Origin: an uncultured Carboxylicivirga sp.
Lineage (GTDB): Bacteria; Bacteroidota; Bacteroidia; Bacteroidales; Marinilabiliaceae
Reading direction: 5' to 3'
Assembly (NCBI GenBank): GCA_947503525.1
Contig: CANNEA010000004.1
Location: 1-64,000 of the forward strand
Length of the DNA: 64,000 nucleotides
Positions 27,933 to 37,200 of this stretch are shown piece after piece. Below the pieces are notes generated by a model. The model did not search any database, had not been told where the DNA came from, and saw nothing but the letters and a program-made list of their open reading frames with translations. Every line of letters begins with the position of its first letter. The first letter of the stretch is position 1. A program made the translations under genes and the position numbers.

Positions 27933-29084
27933 ATGAGAATTATAATTATTCTTTGTATTACGGCTTGCATTAACGTATTAGCATTTGGACAAAAAGATAA
28001 ATACCTCAAAGAAGTAGTATTAAAAGGTGATTACAGAACTAATTGTTTGGATATAAATAAAAATAACACCAAACTACTAATTGGTGGTGAAGATGAAAAA
28101 GTTAGAGTACTAGATTTAACATCCAGAAAAATTACTTTTGAAACGCAGGCGCATTATCAAGCTGTTGTTGAAGTTCGTTTCTCTACAATAGAAAATGGTT
28201 TTTATACTGTTGGTGATAAAAGTTTTAAGTATTGGATTGAAGGCAATGAGAAGCCAGTCAAAATATATACAGGAAGTCTTACATCAATAACTGATTGGGA
28301 TTTAACTCCTGATGAAAATTACTTTGTAGCAGGTGCTTTTGAGAAAAAGTTCAGGCACTGGAATAAAGAAAATTTAAAAACTCCTTTAACCGTTGAAACT
28401 GATCAAAGTAAAAATGTGATATCCATTGCAATCAATAAAGAAAACAACTTGATTGCGAGTGGGTCGTACGACAAAACTATTGAATTATGGGAATTAGATA
28501 AGCCCCAAAAAGTGCTTAAAATTGATGCACATGCCATGCCAGTTTGCTGCCTGGATTTTGCCAATGATGGAAGCCAATTAATTTCTGCCTCACACGATGG
28601 AACGGCGAAATTATGGGATATTAACACTGGCGAAAACTTAAAGACCTATACAGGTCATCTGAAAGCCATAAGTAACATCGCAGTTAGCCCGAATGGTCAT
28701 TATCTGTTGACTGCTTCTTATGATAATTCCATTAACATTTACTCTATAGCAACAGGAGATTTGATTTATAAATACAAACATCATAAAGCCCCTGTGTTGG
28801 ATATAGAATGGAATAATGATGGTACCGAATTCTATTCATGCGACAAAGAAGGACTAATACTGAATTGGCTGGTAACTAAAGAGATTTTTGCAGAGTATTA
28901 TTTTGGAAATGAATTAAATGAAGAAGTAAAAAACAATCCACTTTTTAAAGCTAAAAAGAAAGGAGAAAGCCGAAGTGAATACAATAACCGTCAAAACAAG
29001 GCTGATAGGCTTTACCAGGAACTATTAGATAAATATTATCAAAAACACCTGAAATTACTTACAACACCATTAAGGGAAAATTAG
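27933..29084 (+). CDS. Secreted WD40-repeat protein
   Basis: 383 residues. Signal peptide at 1-19 (IIILCITACINVLAFGQ), then six to seven WD40 blades (about 30-325). Blades include NLIASGSYDKTIELWE, SQLISASHDGTAKLWD and GHYLLTASYDNSINIYS, the usual GH...SYD...W spacing. The last 55 residues are a charged helical tail. It is exported, so it acts in the periplasm or outside, perhaps as a protein-interaction scaffold. No operon partner; it faces the GH63 gene tail-to-tail. Confidence 0.88.
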   Translation: MRIIIILCITACINVLAFGQKDKYLKEVVLKGDYRTNCLDINKNNTKLLIGGEDEKVRVLDLTSRKITFETQAHYQAVVEVRFSTIENGFYTVGDKSFKYWIEGNEKPVKIYTGSLTSITDWDLTPDENYFVAGAFEKKFRHWNKENLKTPLTVETDQSKNVISIAINKENNLIASGSYDKTIELWELDKPQKVLKIDAHAMPVCCLDFANDGSQLISASHDGTAKLWDINTGENLKTYTGHLKAISNIAVSPNGHYLLTASYDNSINIYSIATGDLIYKYKHHKAPVLDIEWNNDGTEFYSCDKEGLILNWLVTKEIFAEYYFGNELNEEVKNNPLFKAKKKGESRSEYNNRQNKADRLYQELLDKYYQKHLKLLTTPLREN

Positions 29085-29146
29085 ACTGCCCGTATATTAC
29101 AAAATTGAAGTAACTCAAATCTAAGGCCTTATTTCATTTTACCTAT

Positions 29147-31867
29147 TTAGACATTGGTATAAAGATGCGTATAACGTTCAATATTATCAGGAGTCACTAA
29201 ATCAATCATTCCAATAAGTTCAGTTACACAACCTGTCCATCCGGTTTGATGACTGGCTCCTATGCCTTCTCCTGTATCTCCATTAAAATACTCGTAAAAG
29301 AGTATTAAATCATTCCAATTGGGATCATCTTTATATTTTGTTTCATTGCCATGCAAGGGCCTTTGTCCATCACTACTCTTAAGAAACATATCAACGATTC
29401 TTTTCGAAATAAATTTCACAATTTCCAATAGATTCATTTCATTGCCAGAACCAGTTGGACATTCTATTTTAAAATTATCGCCAAAAAAACTGTAGTAATT
29501 CAACAATGAATTAATAAGCAACACATTAACCGGAATCCATACAGGACCGCGCCAATTAGAGTTGCCACCAAACATGCTACTGTTTGATTCTCCGGGTAAA
29601 TATTCTACTTTAAAATCTTCATCTCCCCAATGAAATACATAGGGTTGATCTTTATGATGTAATGATAGTGATCGAATTCCATATGGACTCAAAAACTCAT
29701 TCTCATCAAGCATTCGCTTCAAAATCAAACGGAGTCGATCTTCATTCACAATAGAAATCATTCGACGACCTTTTTCCCCTGAAATATTCGGCGTATGCAC
29801 ATTTTGCAAAACATCAGCATATTTATTATGAAAATGTTGTAAGCGTCCTAATAAGTTAGGAAACTGTTCCCCAATTTTATCCGGAAATACACAAACTGAC
29901 ATTATTGGCAACAACCCAACCAAAGACCGAATTTTCAACCTAGTAGTGGTACCATCCGGAAAATGCAATAAATCGTAAAAGAAACCATCTTCTTCATCCC
30001 ACAATGCTTCATCCTTCTTACCCACATTACCCATTGCAGCTGAAATCCACATTGTATGGGTATAAAACTTATGAATATATGATTCGTAGTAAGCGTCTGT
30101 TTGGGCCAATTCAAACGACATGCGTAACATCTGCATACTATAAAAGGCCATCCATGCCGTACCATCAGCTTGTTCGATGTGTCCGCCTGTCGGCAATTCA
30201 GAACTTCTATCAAATACACCTATGTTATCAAGACCTAAGAAACCTCCATGAAATAGATTATTTCCTTCTGGGTCTTTTCGGTTTAACCACCACATAAAAT
30301 TGATAAGTAGCTTTCCAAAACAGAATTGTAAAAACTCAAAATCTCCCCCATTGTTAGCTTTCACCTTATCATTTAGGTAAATTTGCATTGTAGCCCATGC
30401 ATGAACAGGAGGATTCACATCACTAAAATTCCATTCATAAGCAGGAAGCTGTCCATTTGGATGAATGTAATCGCTCCGTAACATTATATCAAGCTGGTGT
30501 TTGGCAAAATCCAAGTCAATAACACTTAGTGGAAACATATGAAACGCTAAATCCCAAGCCGCGAACCAGGGATATTCCCATTTATCGGGCATGGATATTA
30601 TATCCTCCGTTTCCATGTGATGCCAACTCTTATTTCGCATATCAGCTTTTGAATCAGAGCAAAGAGGATCCACACCATGCTCCTTAATCCATTTTGCCAC
30701 ATCGTAATAATAGTACTGCTTCGACCATAACATTCCGGCGAAAGCCTGACGAGCAACTTGATAATGTTCTTCATTATGCCTTACAGCTTCCGGGATAGTT
30801 TGCTCATAAAATTGATCCGCTTCTTTAATGCGTTGTTCAAAAATGTTATTGAAATTATGGAATGCATCAACATTATCATGACCTGAAGATGAAAGTCGCA
30901 TGTGTATTTCGGCCTTTCCTTCCGCCTCAATATTTAATTTATAATGTGCCGAAGATTTTGTTCCACTTTTATCAGGGTTAATAGTGTTATCCGCTTTATT
31001 TACAACATAACTATTAATCCCATCCTTAACATATGGAGTTGAATTCTCCGAACCAAAAACCACTTGATTGTTCGTTTCATTATTAGTAAACAATAACTCA
31101 CATTCTCCATCAAGGTATAGTGAATAGCTTTCTTTATTTGGATCTTCCTCATTAGGATTAGCTTGAATACATTCCTTTCCATCCGCAAATTTCAATGCTC
31201 TCAACTCAGGAATCTTTACACTTTCATCAGCTTGCCAATAATTCCGAAACCATAATGTTGGCAATACATGAATTGATGCGTCTTCTTTACCTCTATTAAA
31301 AACACTAATCTTTATCAAAATATCGTCCGGTCCTTCCTTAGCATATTCGACATATACATCAAAGTATTTATCATCATCAAAAACACCCGTGTCCATCAGC
31401 TCATACTCACGATCGAGCCTATTTCGTTGTCCATTAGTACTAACAAGGTCCGTATATGGAAATTCTGACTGCGGGTACTTATATAGAAATTTCATATAAG
31501 AATGAGTAGGCGTACTATCCAAATAGAAATAACACTCCTTGACATCTTCACCATGGTTACCTTCTCCATTAGTTAAGCCAAACAATCTTTCCTTTAAAAT
31601 CGGATCATTTTCATTCCAAAGCGCTAATGCAAAACAAAGTTGCTGTTTGTCATCAGATATACCACCTATTCCATCTTCTCCCCAGCGATATGTTCTTGAA
31701 CGCGATTGTTCATGTGTAAAATACCCCCAGGCATCCTCATTTTCACTGTAATCTTCTCGCACTGTACCCCACTGTCTTTCACTCAAGTATGGCCCCCATT
31801 TTTTCCATTGCAATTTTCCTTCTCTTGCTTCCGCTAAACGTTGAGATTCTTTTGACGAGTTATTCAT
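29147..31867 (-). CDS. GH63-like glucosidase (MGH1-type (alpha/alpha)6 barrel)
   Basis: 906 residues, cytoplasmic by lack of a signal peptide. The N-terminal beta domain (to about 330) and the helical barrel (about 350-890) fit the bacterial YMR196W-like subset of GH63, related to mannosyl-oligosaccharide glucosidase. Recognised segments include WGPYLSERQWGTVREDYS, MPDKWEYPWFAAWDLAFHM, HGGFLGLDNIGVFDRS and NWRGPVWIPVNVLLI. The substrate is probably a small alpha-glucoside. The gene is alone; a GH13/GH31 operon elsewhere in the window also handles alpha-glucans. Confidence 0.85.
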   Translation of the reverse strand: MNNSSKESQRLAEAREGKLQWKKWGPYLSERQWGTVREDYSENEDAWGYFTHEQSRSRTYRWGEDGIGGISDDKQQLCFALALWNENDPILKERLFGLTNGEGNHGEDVKECYFYLDSTPTHSYMKFLYKYPQSEFPYTDLVSTNGQRNRLDREYELMDTGVFDDDKYFDVYVEYAKEGPDDILIKISVFNRGKEDASIHVLPTLWFRNYWQADESVKIPELRALKFADGKECIQANPNEEDPNKESYSLYLDGECELLFTNNETNNQVVFGSENSTPYVKDGINSYVVNKADNTINPDKSGTKSSAHYKLNIEAEGKAEIHMRLSSSGHDNVDAFHNFNNIFEQRIKEADQFYEQTIPEAVRHNEEHYQVARQAFAGMLWSKQYYYYDVAKWIKEHGVDPLCSDSKADMRNKSWHHMETEDIISMPDKWEYPWFAAWDLAFHMFPLSVIDLDFAKHQLDIMLRSDYIHPNGQLPAYEWNFSDVNPPVHAWATMQIYLNDKVKANNGGDFEFLQFCFGKLLINFMWWLNRKDPEGNNLFHGGFLGLDNIGVFDRSSELPTGGHIEQADGTAWMAFYSMQMLRMSFELAQTDAYYESYIHKFYTHTMWISAAMGNVGKKDEALWDEEDGFFYDLLHFPDGTTTRLKIRSLVGLLPIMSVCVFPDKIGEQFPNLLGRLQHFHNKYADVLQNVHTPNISGEKGRRMISIVNEDRLRLILKRMLDENEFLSPYGIRSLSLHHKDQPYVFHWGDEDFKVEYLPGESNSSMFGGNSNWRGPVWIPVNVLLINSLLNYYSFFGDNFKIECPTGSGNEMNLLEIVKFISKRIVDMFLKSSDGQRPLHGNETKYKDDPNWNDLILFYEYFNGDTGEGIGASHQTGWTGCVTELIGMIDLVTPDNIERYTHLYTNV

Positions 31868-32237
31868 AAATAAATGGCTAACAGTGGTTAATGTTATCGT
31901 ATTATAATCAGATATTTTTAATGGCTTTAGCTTCTGTCCCTACATCCAATCCATCCTACATCAAAGCCACACCTCAGACAAATGTCCAAGTATAAAAGTA
32001 TAAACTTCCTAATTGATAAACAAAGGAAGAATAACTAATAATCCATAAGAAATTAATAGTAAATAGTTACAAATAGAAAAGGAATTCGCTTTTAGGAAAT
32101 CGCCTATTAAATCTCAATTCGGAAATCAATACCGACTATGAACATAGACAAAAGCAATATATCCTACTCAAATTGCAATATCTTAGGTATAAGTAATTGG
32201 TGAATAAAGAAGTTAGGCCTAATACAAAACTTCGTAA
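31868..32237. other. 370-bp gene-free region between GH63 and holin genes
   Basis: AT-rich with no ORF of note. It must hold the GH63 promoter on the minus strand, but no TAnnTTTG match was found there. A palindrome TTAGGCCTAA lies at 32213-32222, just after the holin stop. No terminator was recognised. Confidence 0.5.
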
Positions 32238-32738
32238 TTATTTCTTTGTAATTCCTTCCATTTGTCTTTGAATCATGGAGTTTTTATCAGAACTTCCTTG
32301 AGAAGACCCAAAGTAGAAACTAAAAATTTGAGTAACAATTGCACTTAGTGCACCAAGAATATAAATTATAATTTCCTTCTTATCCTCGACAGCATTAAGG
32401 TCTTGCCTGAATATTACTAAGTAGAATAAGACGAAAGTTAAAATGGTTGTTAAGATTGCTAAGATTGGAGAAATGTTCTTAGCCAAACCCGAAGCATGTT
32501 CACTTTTCTGAACTTCAGCCGCCATAGTCCTTGCACTGGCTGTATCGTCAAGGTACATTCTTTTTTCTTCGACAGAAAGTTTTCTAATTTCCATCTCGTA
32601 TGCCATTTCAGCCTTCTTAATCTCCATCTCAATGGTAAGTTTCTCTTCCTTCGTAGTAATTACGTCATCCAACACACCACCAACTGATTTAACCAAAGTT
32701 GCTGCTCCACCTGAAAATATCTTTTGCCAAAATCCCAT
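32238..32738 (-). CDS. Holin-like membrane protein (GTA-type 3TM holin family)
   Basis: 166 residues. The N-terminal 80 are charged and helical (SVEEKRMYLDDTASARTMAAEVQ), then come hydrophobic segments at about 84-110 and 121-145, and a polar tail. The DxxSARxMA pattern and layout match the holin family first defined in gene transfer agents and prophages. It would form the membrane hole that lets the endolysin encoded 11 bp upstream reach the wall. Confidence 0.75.
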   Translation of the reverse strand: MGFWQKIFSGGAATLVKSVGGVLDDVITTKEEKLTIEMEIKKAEMAYEMEIRKLSVEEKRMYLDDTASARTMAAEVQKSEHASGLAKNISPILAILTTILTFVLFYLVIFRQDLNAVEDKKEIIIYILGALSAIVTQIFSFYFGSSQGSSDKNSMIQRQMEGITKK

Positions 32739-32749
32739 TGCCTTAGTTT

Positions 32750-33283
32750 TTAAATGTCACCAATTGTTCGTCTTACCCAACCATAGAAATACTTTCGACT
32801 CGTGGGTCTTTTTTTAACAATACTTACATACCTGGCTATCTTCGCCAAAGCAAAAGAAGCCAGAAAATGGTCCGGATCAAATTCGTTTAACCTTTGTGTA
32901 GTTATTTTTCCGATAACACCATCAACTTTAGCTTCAACAACCATTTGAGCTAATCGCGCACTAGTGGCATTTCCGGCATTAACGCCAAAATCGAAAATAG
33001 ATTCAGCTACTTGCTGGTTTTCCAGATCATCACCTTTTACAACATTCCAAAAATTGGTCTTATAAAAATCAAAGATCATTTCTTGCAACTCGGCATCTTT
33101 ATCTAAATTTTTAGGAAAGGAAGATTGCTGTTTAGCCATATCGATCAAATCCCATCCAGGCCATTTACTATGCATTTTTCGAGCTACCCCTTTATAGGTT
33201 TCTCCTCCCGGATCCTGAGGGTCATTAACATAACCACCTTCATGATTGAGCATCTTTTTATATGCACTATCAAAGTCTGCCAT
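32750..33283 (-). CDS. Endolysin-like muramidase (GH108 plus PG_binding_3)
   Basis: 177 residues. The N-terminal domain starts with NHEGGYVNDPQDPGGETYKG, the GH108 signature with a likely catalytic glutamate at residue 15. The C-terminal half (about 100-175; GVIGKITTQRLNEFD ... FYGWVRR) fits the peptidoglycan-binding domain that normally follows it. There is no signal peptide, so release must rely on the holin gene 11 bp downstream. This two-gene lysis cassette stands alone. Confidence 0.88.
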   Translation of the reverse strand: MADFDSAYKKMLNHEGGYVNDPQDPGGETYKGVARKMHSKWPGWDLIDMAKQQSSFPKNLDKDAELQEMIFDFYKTNFWNVVKGDDLENQQVAESIFDFGVNAGNATSARLAQMVVEAKVDGVIGKITTQRLNEFDPDHFLASFALAKIARYVSIVKKRPTSRKYFYGWVRRTIGDI

Positions 33284-33314
33284 ATTGATTTGTGTTAAAG
33301 GTTAAAATCAGCAT

Positions 33315-33346
33315 GAATTATTATGAGATATGCATCATAATAATTC
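33315..33346. promoter_or_regulatory. 12-bp perfect palindrome upstream of endolysin/holin
   Basis: GAATTATTATGA (33315-33326) and TCATAATAATTC (33335-33346) are exact reverse complements around an 8-nt centre. It lies 32-63 bp before the endolysin start, in the promoter zone, and looks like an operator for a dimeric repressor. It is AT-rich without a T-run, so it is unlikely to be a terminator. Confidence 0.65.
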
Positions 33347-33527
33347 TGAATCAATAATAGGCCTTAATGCTATCAAAGTCAAGAGCAACAATGATATTTG
33401 TGAAAAAAAAGACAAATTTATCCTATTATTTAAACAGACAGACTATCAGAATTCACTTTTACTCAATGACAAGACAACATTCCATATCTAATACAGAGAC
33501 TGATTATTCGGCATACCTGAGCTCAAC

Positions 33528-33821
33528 TTATCCTTCTTCAGTAGATTCAGCCAATTCAAAATCTTGCTTAAAGTCAAGGGTCAGTCCTTTACGCTTAGAA
33601 ATAGTCAATAATCTGATTTTCAAATTAGTTTTCACCTCCGATGGAAAATCCTTGCAAAAATGAATAAAAAGGTTTGACTCTTTGTTATCATTATACCTAA
33701 GCATAAAGGCATTGTTATCAATAAATACCAGATCATCGTAGGCGTAAGAAATGGCAAATCCCATTTCTTCAATAAATTCTTTTACCGGAGTAAGTGATCG
33801 AAAAGATTCAATGTTTTTCAT
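33528..33821 (-). CDS. Small protein of unknown function overlapping the Nif11-like gene
   Basis: 97 residues from an ATG at 33821; a TTG start 27 bp earlier is open but would overlap further. No family recognised. The fold is probably mixed alpha/beta, with a PVKEFIEEMGFAISYAYDDLVFIDN segment and an acidic C-terminus. It overlaps the end of the upstream gene by 14 bp, which suggests translational coupling and a shared function. Confidence 0.6.
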   Translation of the reverse strand: MKNIESFRSLTPVKEFIEEMGFAISYAYDDLVFIDNNAFMLRYNDNKESNLFIHFCKDFPSEVKTNLKIRLLTISKRKGLTLDFKQDFELAESTEEG

Positions 33822-34080
33822 AGGATTGGTTTTTGTCGGAAATAACAAGCTTTATTAAATTTAATACATTGTGAAGACGATCTGCCTGTTCTTCAAATTG
33901 ACATTGAGTATGTAAATGATTGAAGGCATCTTCAAACTCAAGCGGCGAATAACTTAAATCGCGTTGTTTCAAAAACAAATTCAATCCATCCCAACCTCCC
34001 TTTACTTTGTACAAAGCTTTTCTGAAACTATCGTCTAATTCGACAGTTTTAATAAATTCAATCGCATTACCAATAGACAT
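33808..34080 (-). CDS. Nif11-like small protein
   Basis: 90 residues. The N-terminal 55 (MSIGNAIEFIKTVELDDSFRKAL ... FLKQRDLSYSPLEFEDAF) follow the Nif11 pattern: a helix with FLxxV/LxxDxxFRxxL and then a later YxxSPxEF segment. Nif11 domains act as leaders of some modified peptides, but there is no GG/GA cleavage site, and no modification enzyme is nearby, so a normal protein is more likely. It is co-transcribed with the overlapping gene at 33528-33821. Confidence 0.5.
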   Translation of the reverse strand: MSIGNAIEFIKTVELDDSFRKALYKVKGGWDGLNLFLKQRDLSYSPLEFEDAFNHLHTQCQFEEQADRLHNVLNLIKLVISDKNQSYEKH

Positions 34081-34139
34081 AATCGTAGGTTTACATTATT
34101 GTATAATCATTTAATCAATATCCTACATTTACGTAGGAT

Positions 34140-34196
34140 TAGAATTAGTCAACACACTGAATATCTTTCTGATTAGATTATGGTTGACTAATTCTA
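34140..34196. repeat. 14-bp perfect inverted repeat between SNF2 and Nif11-like genes
   Basis: TAGAATTAGTCAAC (34140-34153) and GTTGACTAATTCTA (34183-34196) are exact reverse complements separated by 29 bp. A smaller TCCTAC/GTAGGA pair lies just beside it (34121-34138). It occupies the spacer after the SNF2 gene and before the Nif11-like gene. Confidence 0.85.
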
Positions 34197-34229
34197 CTTT
34201 ATATACAACAATGCCTATGCCATGTGATT

Positions 34230-37200
34230 TTAAGAAAATAAATCCTGAATATCATCCACACCAATGGTCTTCATAATATTGTCATCAGTTTGAACAATAT
34301 CATTGGCAATTTTTGTCTTCTTTTCCTGAAGTTTAAGAATTTTCTCTTCAACGGTATTTTTACAAATCATTCGATAGGCGAACACTTTTTTATTCTGACC
34401 AATACGATAACAACGGTCTATGGCCTGATTTTCAACAGCCGGATTCCACCATGGATCAACAATGTAAACATAGTCTGCAGCCGTTAAATTAAGCCCGGTA
34501 CCTCCCGCCTTTAGGCTAATAAGGAACACTCGTAATTCATCATCCTCCTGGAAATTATTAACGGATTGTTCGCGCTGCTTTGTTGAACACTGACCATCTA
34601 AATACTCAAACTTAATTCCTCGTTTCTGCAGTTCCTCTTTAATAAGCGAAAGCATTGTGACAAACTGAGAAAAGATCAATAATTTATGATTGGCTGTTTT
34701 CTCAGTAATATGCTGAATTATCTGATCAATCTTAACCGAATTATTCGTATCAACTTTATCATCATTAATAAGCTGTGGCGAATCACAAATTTGTCTCAAA
34801 CGTGTTAGAGCTTCCAAAACCATCATCTTCGATTTCGCAAGTCCCTCGTTTTCGATTTGCCCCATCAGGCGATCGCGATAGAAATTTCGGAAGGCATCGT
34901 AAACCTTTCTTTGAGCTGGATCCATCTCACAATAGATAATATCTTCCGTCTTATCAGGAAGCTCTTGTGCTACTTTTTCCTTTGTCCGGCGAAGTACCAA
35001 GGGATTAATTAGTTTTTGAAGCTCTGCTGCCCTTATATCATCACCATCTTTGTCAATCGGATTTGAATAATTCTCTTTAAAATGCGTCACCCCACCCAGA
35101 AAACCTCGATTCACAAAACTCATTTGAGCAAACAAATCAAATGTGCTGTTTTCTATAGGCGTACCTGTCATTGCCAGTCTATTCTTTCCTTTTAACAGAC
35201 AAGCTGCTTTATATCGTCGTGATGCAGGGTTTTTAATGGCCTGCGATTCATCCAAAATAATATAATTGAATTGGTACTCACTTAGCATTTTTACATCGCG
35301 CAAAAGTACTCCATAGCTGGTAAATACAATATCATATTCGTCAAAAACTTTAGTATTGTTCGCGCGTCGTATACCGTAATGATAATGTGCGTTCAATTCA
35401 GGGGCAAACTTTCTAATTTCATTCTCCCAATTAAACAGCAAAGATGTGGGAACCACAATCAGGTTGGTTGTATTATCCGTTGCAAGCACGTGCTGCAAAA
35501 AAGTTAATATCTGCAAGGTTTTACCAAGTCCCATATCATCGGCCAGAATACCACCCCATTTCATTTCATTTAAGAATGCTAGCCAGTTCAATCCTTCTTT
35601 TTGATATGGCCTTAATTGGCCTGTAATCTGACTTGGAACTGTTGTTTCTTCTATCTGTGTAAAATTGGCGATTCTTCTTCGTTTTTCAATTAACTCCTGC
35701 AAAACCTCGGCATCGCTAATATTATCAAACAATTCATCTATGATAGAAAAGCCCAGCTTGGATACATTAAGCTTTTCTTCCTTAACTTCTCCATGTCTAA
35801 AATAGCGTTCAAAACGATGATACCAATCATTTGGTAAAATACCAACTGATCCATCGCTCAGCTGAATATAGCGTTGCTTGCTTTTGATTGCTTTTCGAAT
35901 TTCACTTAGTTTCACATGGTTCTCACCAAAACTTACTGTTACCTCAATTTCAAACCAATCAATTCCTGATGAAATTGCGGTGCTAATTTTACCTTTATGT
36001 GGTGAATACTTAAACTTCTTGAGCTCTTTCAGACCAAATACCTCAACATCGTTTAATATTAAGGCATCATAAAACTTATAAAACCACATACCATCCACAA
36101 AATCGTTGAACTGTAGATGAAAGCGACGTGAAACCTTTTGTTCTTCAAAATTCGGATGCAGTGATCCAAGAAAATCAGTAAAGCCTTCTTCCAATTCAAA
36201 ATTTCGTTTGTATTGAATTAATCGTCCATCATTTTCAATTAATACATCTCCATTATTGGCCAATGGAACGGACACATTATTGTGATATTCTACTTCCGGA
36301 GTGATAATTAAATGATTATCCTTTTCGCTAAGATATATGCGTTTATTCTGAAAGTCCAATTCAATAATATCAATATCATAGATACCTTCAGTAAAGTTGA
36401 TTTCAACATGACTTGATAAAGGTTTAATTACCTTAGATAAAAAGTCCTCCTTATGGCTTTTTACCATTTTAAGACTTTGTCTGTGTTTATCCAGAAGTAT
36501 AGCTGCTCGATAATCTCTTGCAACACAAAACTTATTTTCTATTTCGTATATAAATTGTCCCTTATGAATCTGTTGTATTGAATCAATATTTAATAATTGA
36601 TCCTCAAACTTAAGAGCAGGAACTAAACTTATAAACTCGTCATTTTCGGAAACATTGAATATTACATCAACACGTTTGGTTGTAATATTAATAGCTTTTA
36701 AATCAGAACGTCGAATTTTATAGGATTCCGTTGTTTGAACATATACATAAGGTTCATACGCCAGCAAATCAATCACTTTAGTTTGCCATTCGTAATAATC
36801 CATATTATTACTCTGCTCAGGAGCTTCTTCTAATAAGCTAATCAATTTTGAAGTTGTTGATTGCTTTTCCACATTGAATTCATTTGAATCGCCAGTGTAA
36901 AATTCAATGTTGGATGATATGTATGTACGAACCTTATTGGGCTTACCAATAATTGGCCTTGCTTCAAAGAATGAGTTTAAATCCCAATTGGACTTGTTGG
37001 CCCTAAGTTCAATAATAAAACCAATAACACGTTCTTGCTTGGGTTCAATTAATTCTTCATCCAGATTAATCCTAATAGGTTCCAGATCACGAATTAAAGA
37101 TTTCATCACCAGCTGCTCCACATTTTCAACCGGAAGTAATCCTGAAGACTTGGAATTATACGAATGTATTAAGCCCTTCTCTTCATGAAACCTAAATTCA

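Noticed and set aside
32238-33283. A prophage around the holin and endolysin genes.
   Set aside because: No integrase, portal, capsid, terminase or tail genes lie in the flanking 15 kb, and neighbours are ordinary chromosomal genes.
33808-34080. A ribosomally made peptide natural product cluster around the Nif11-like gene.
   Set aside because: There is no leader cleavage motif and no LanM, radical SAM, YcaO or transporter gene nearby.
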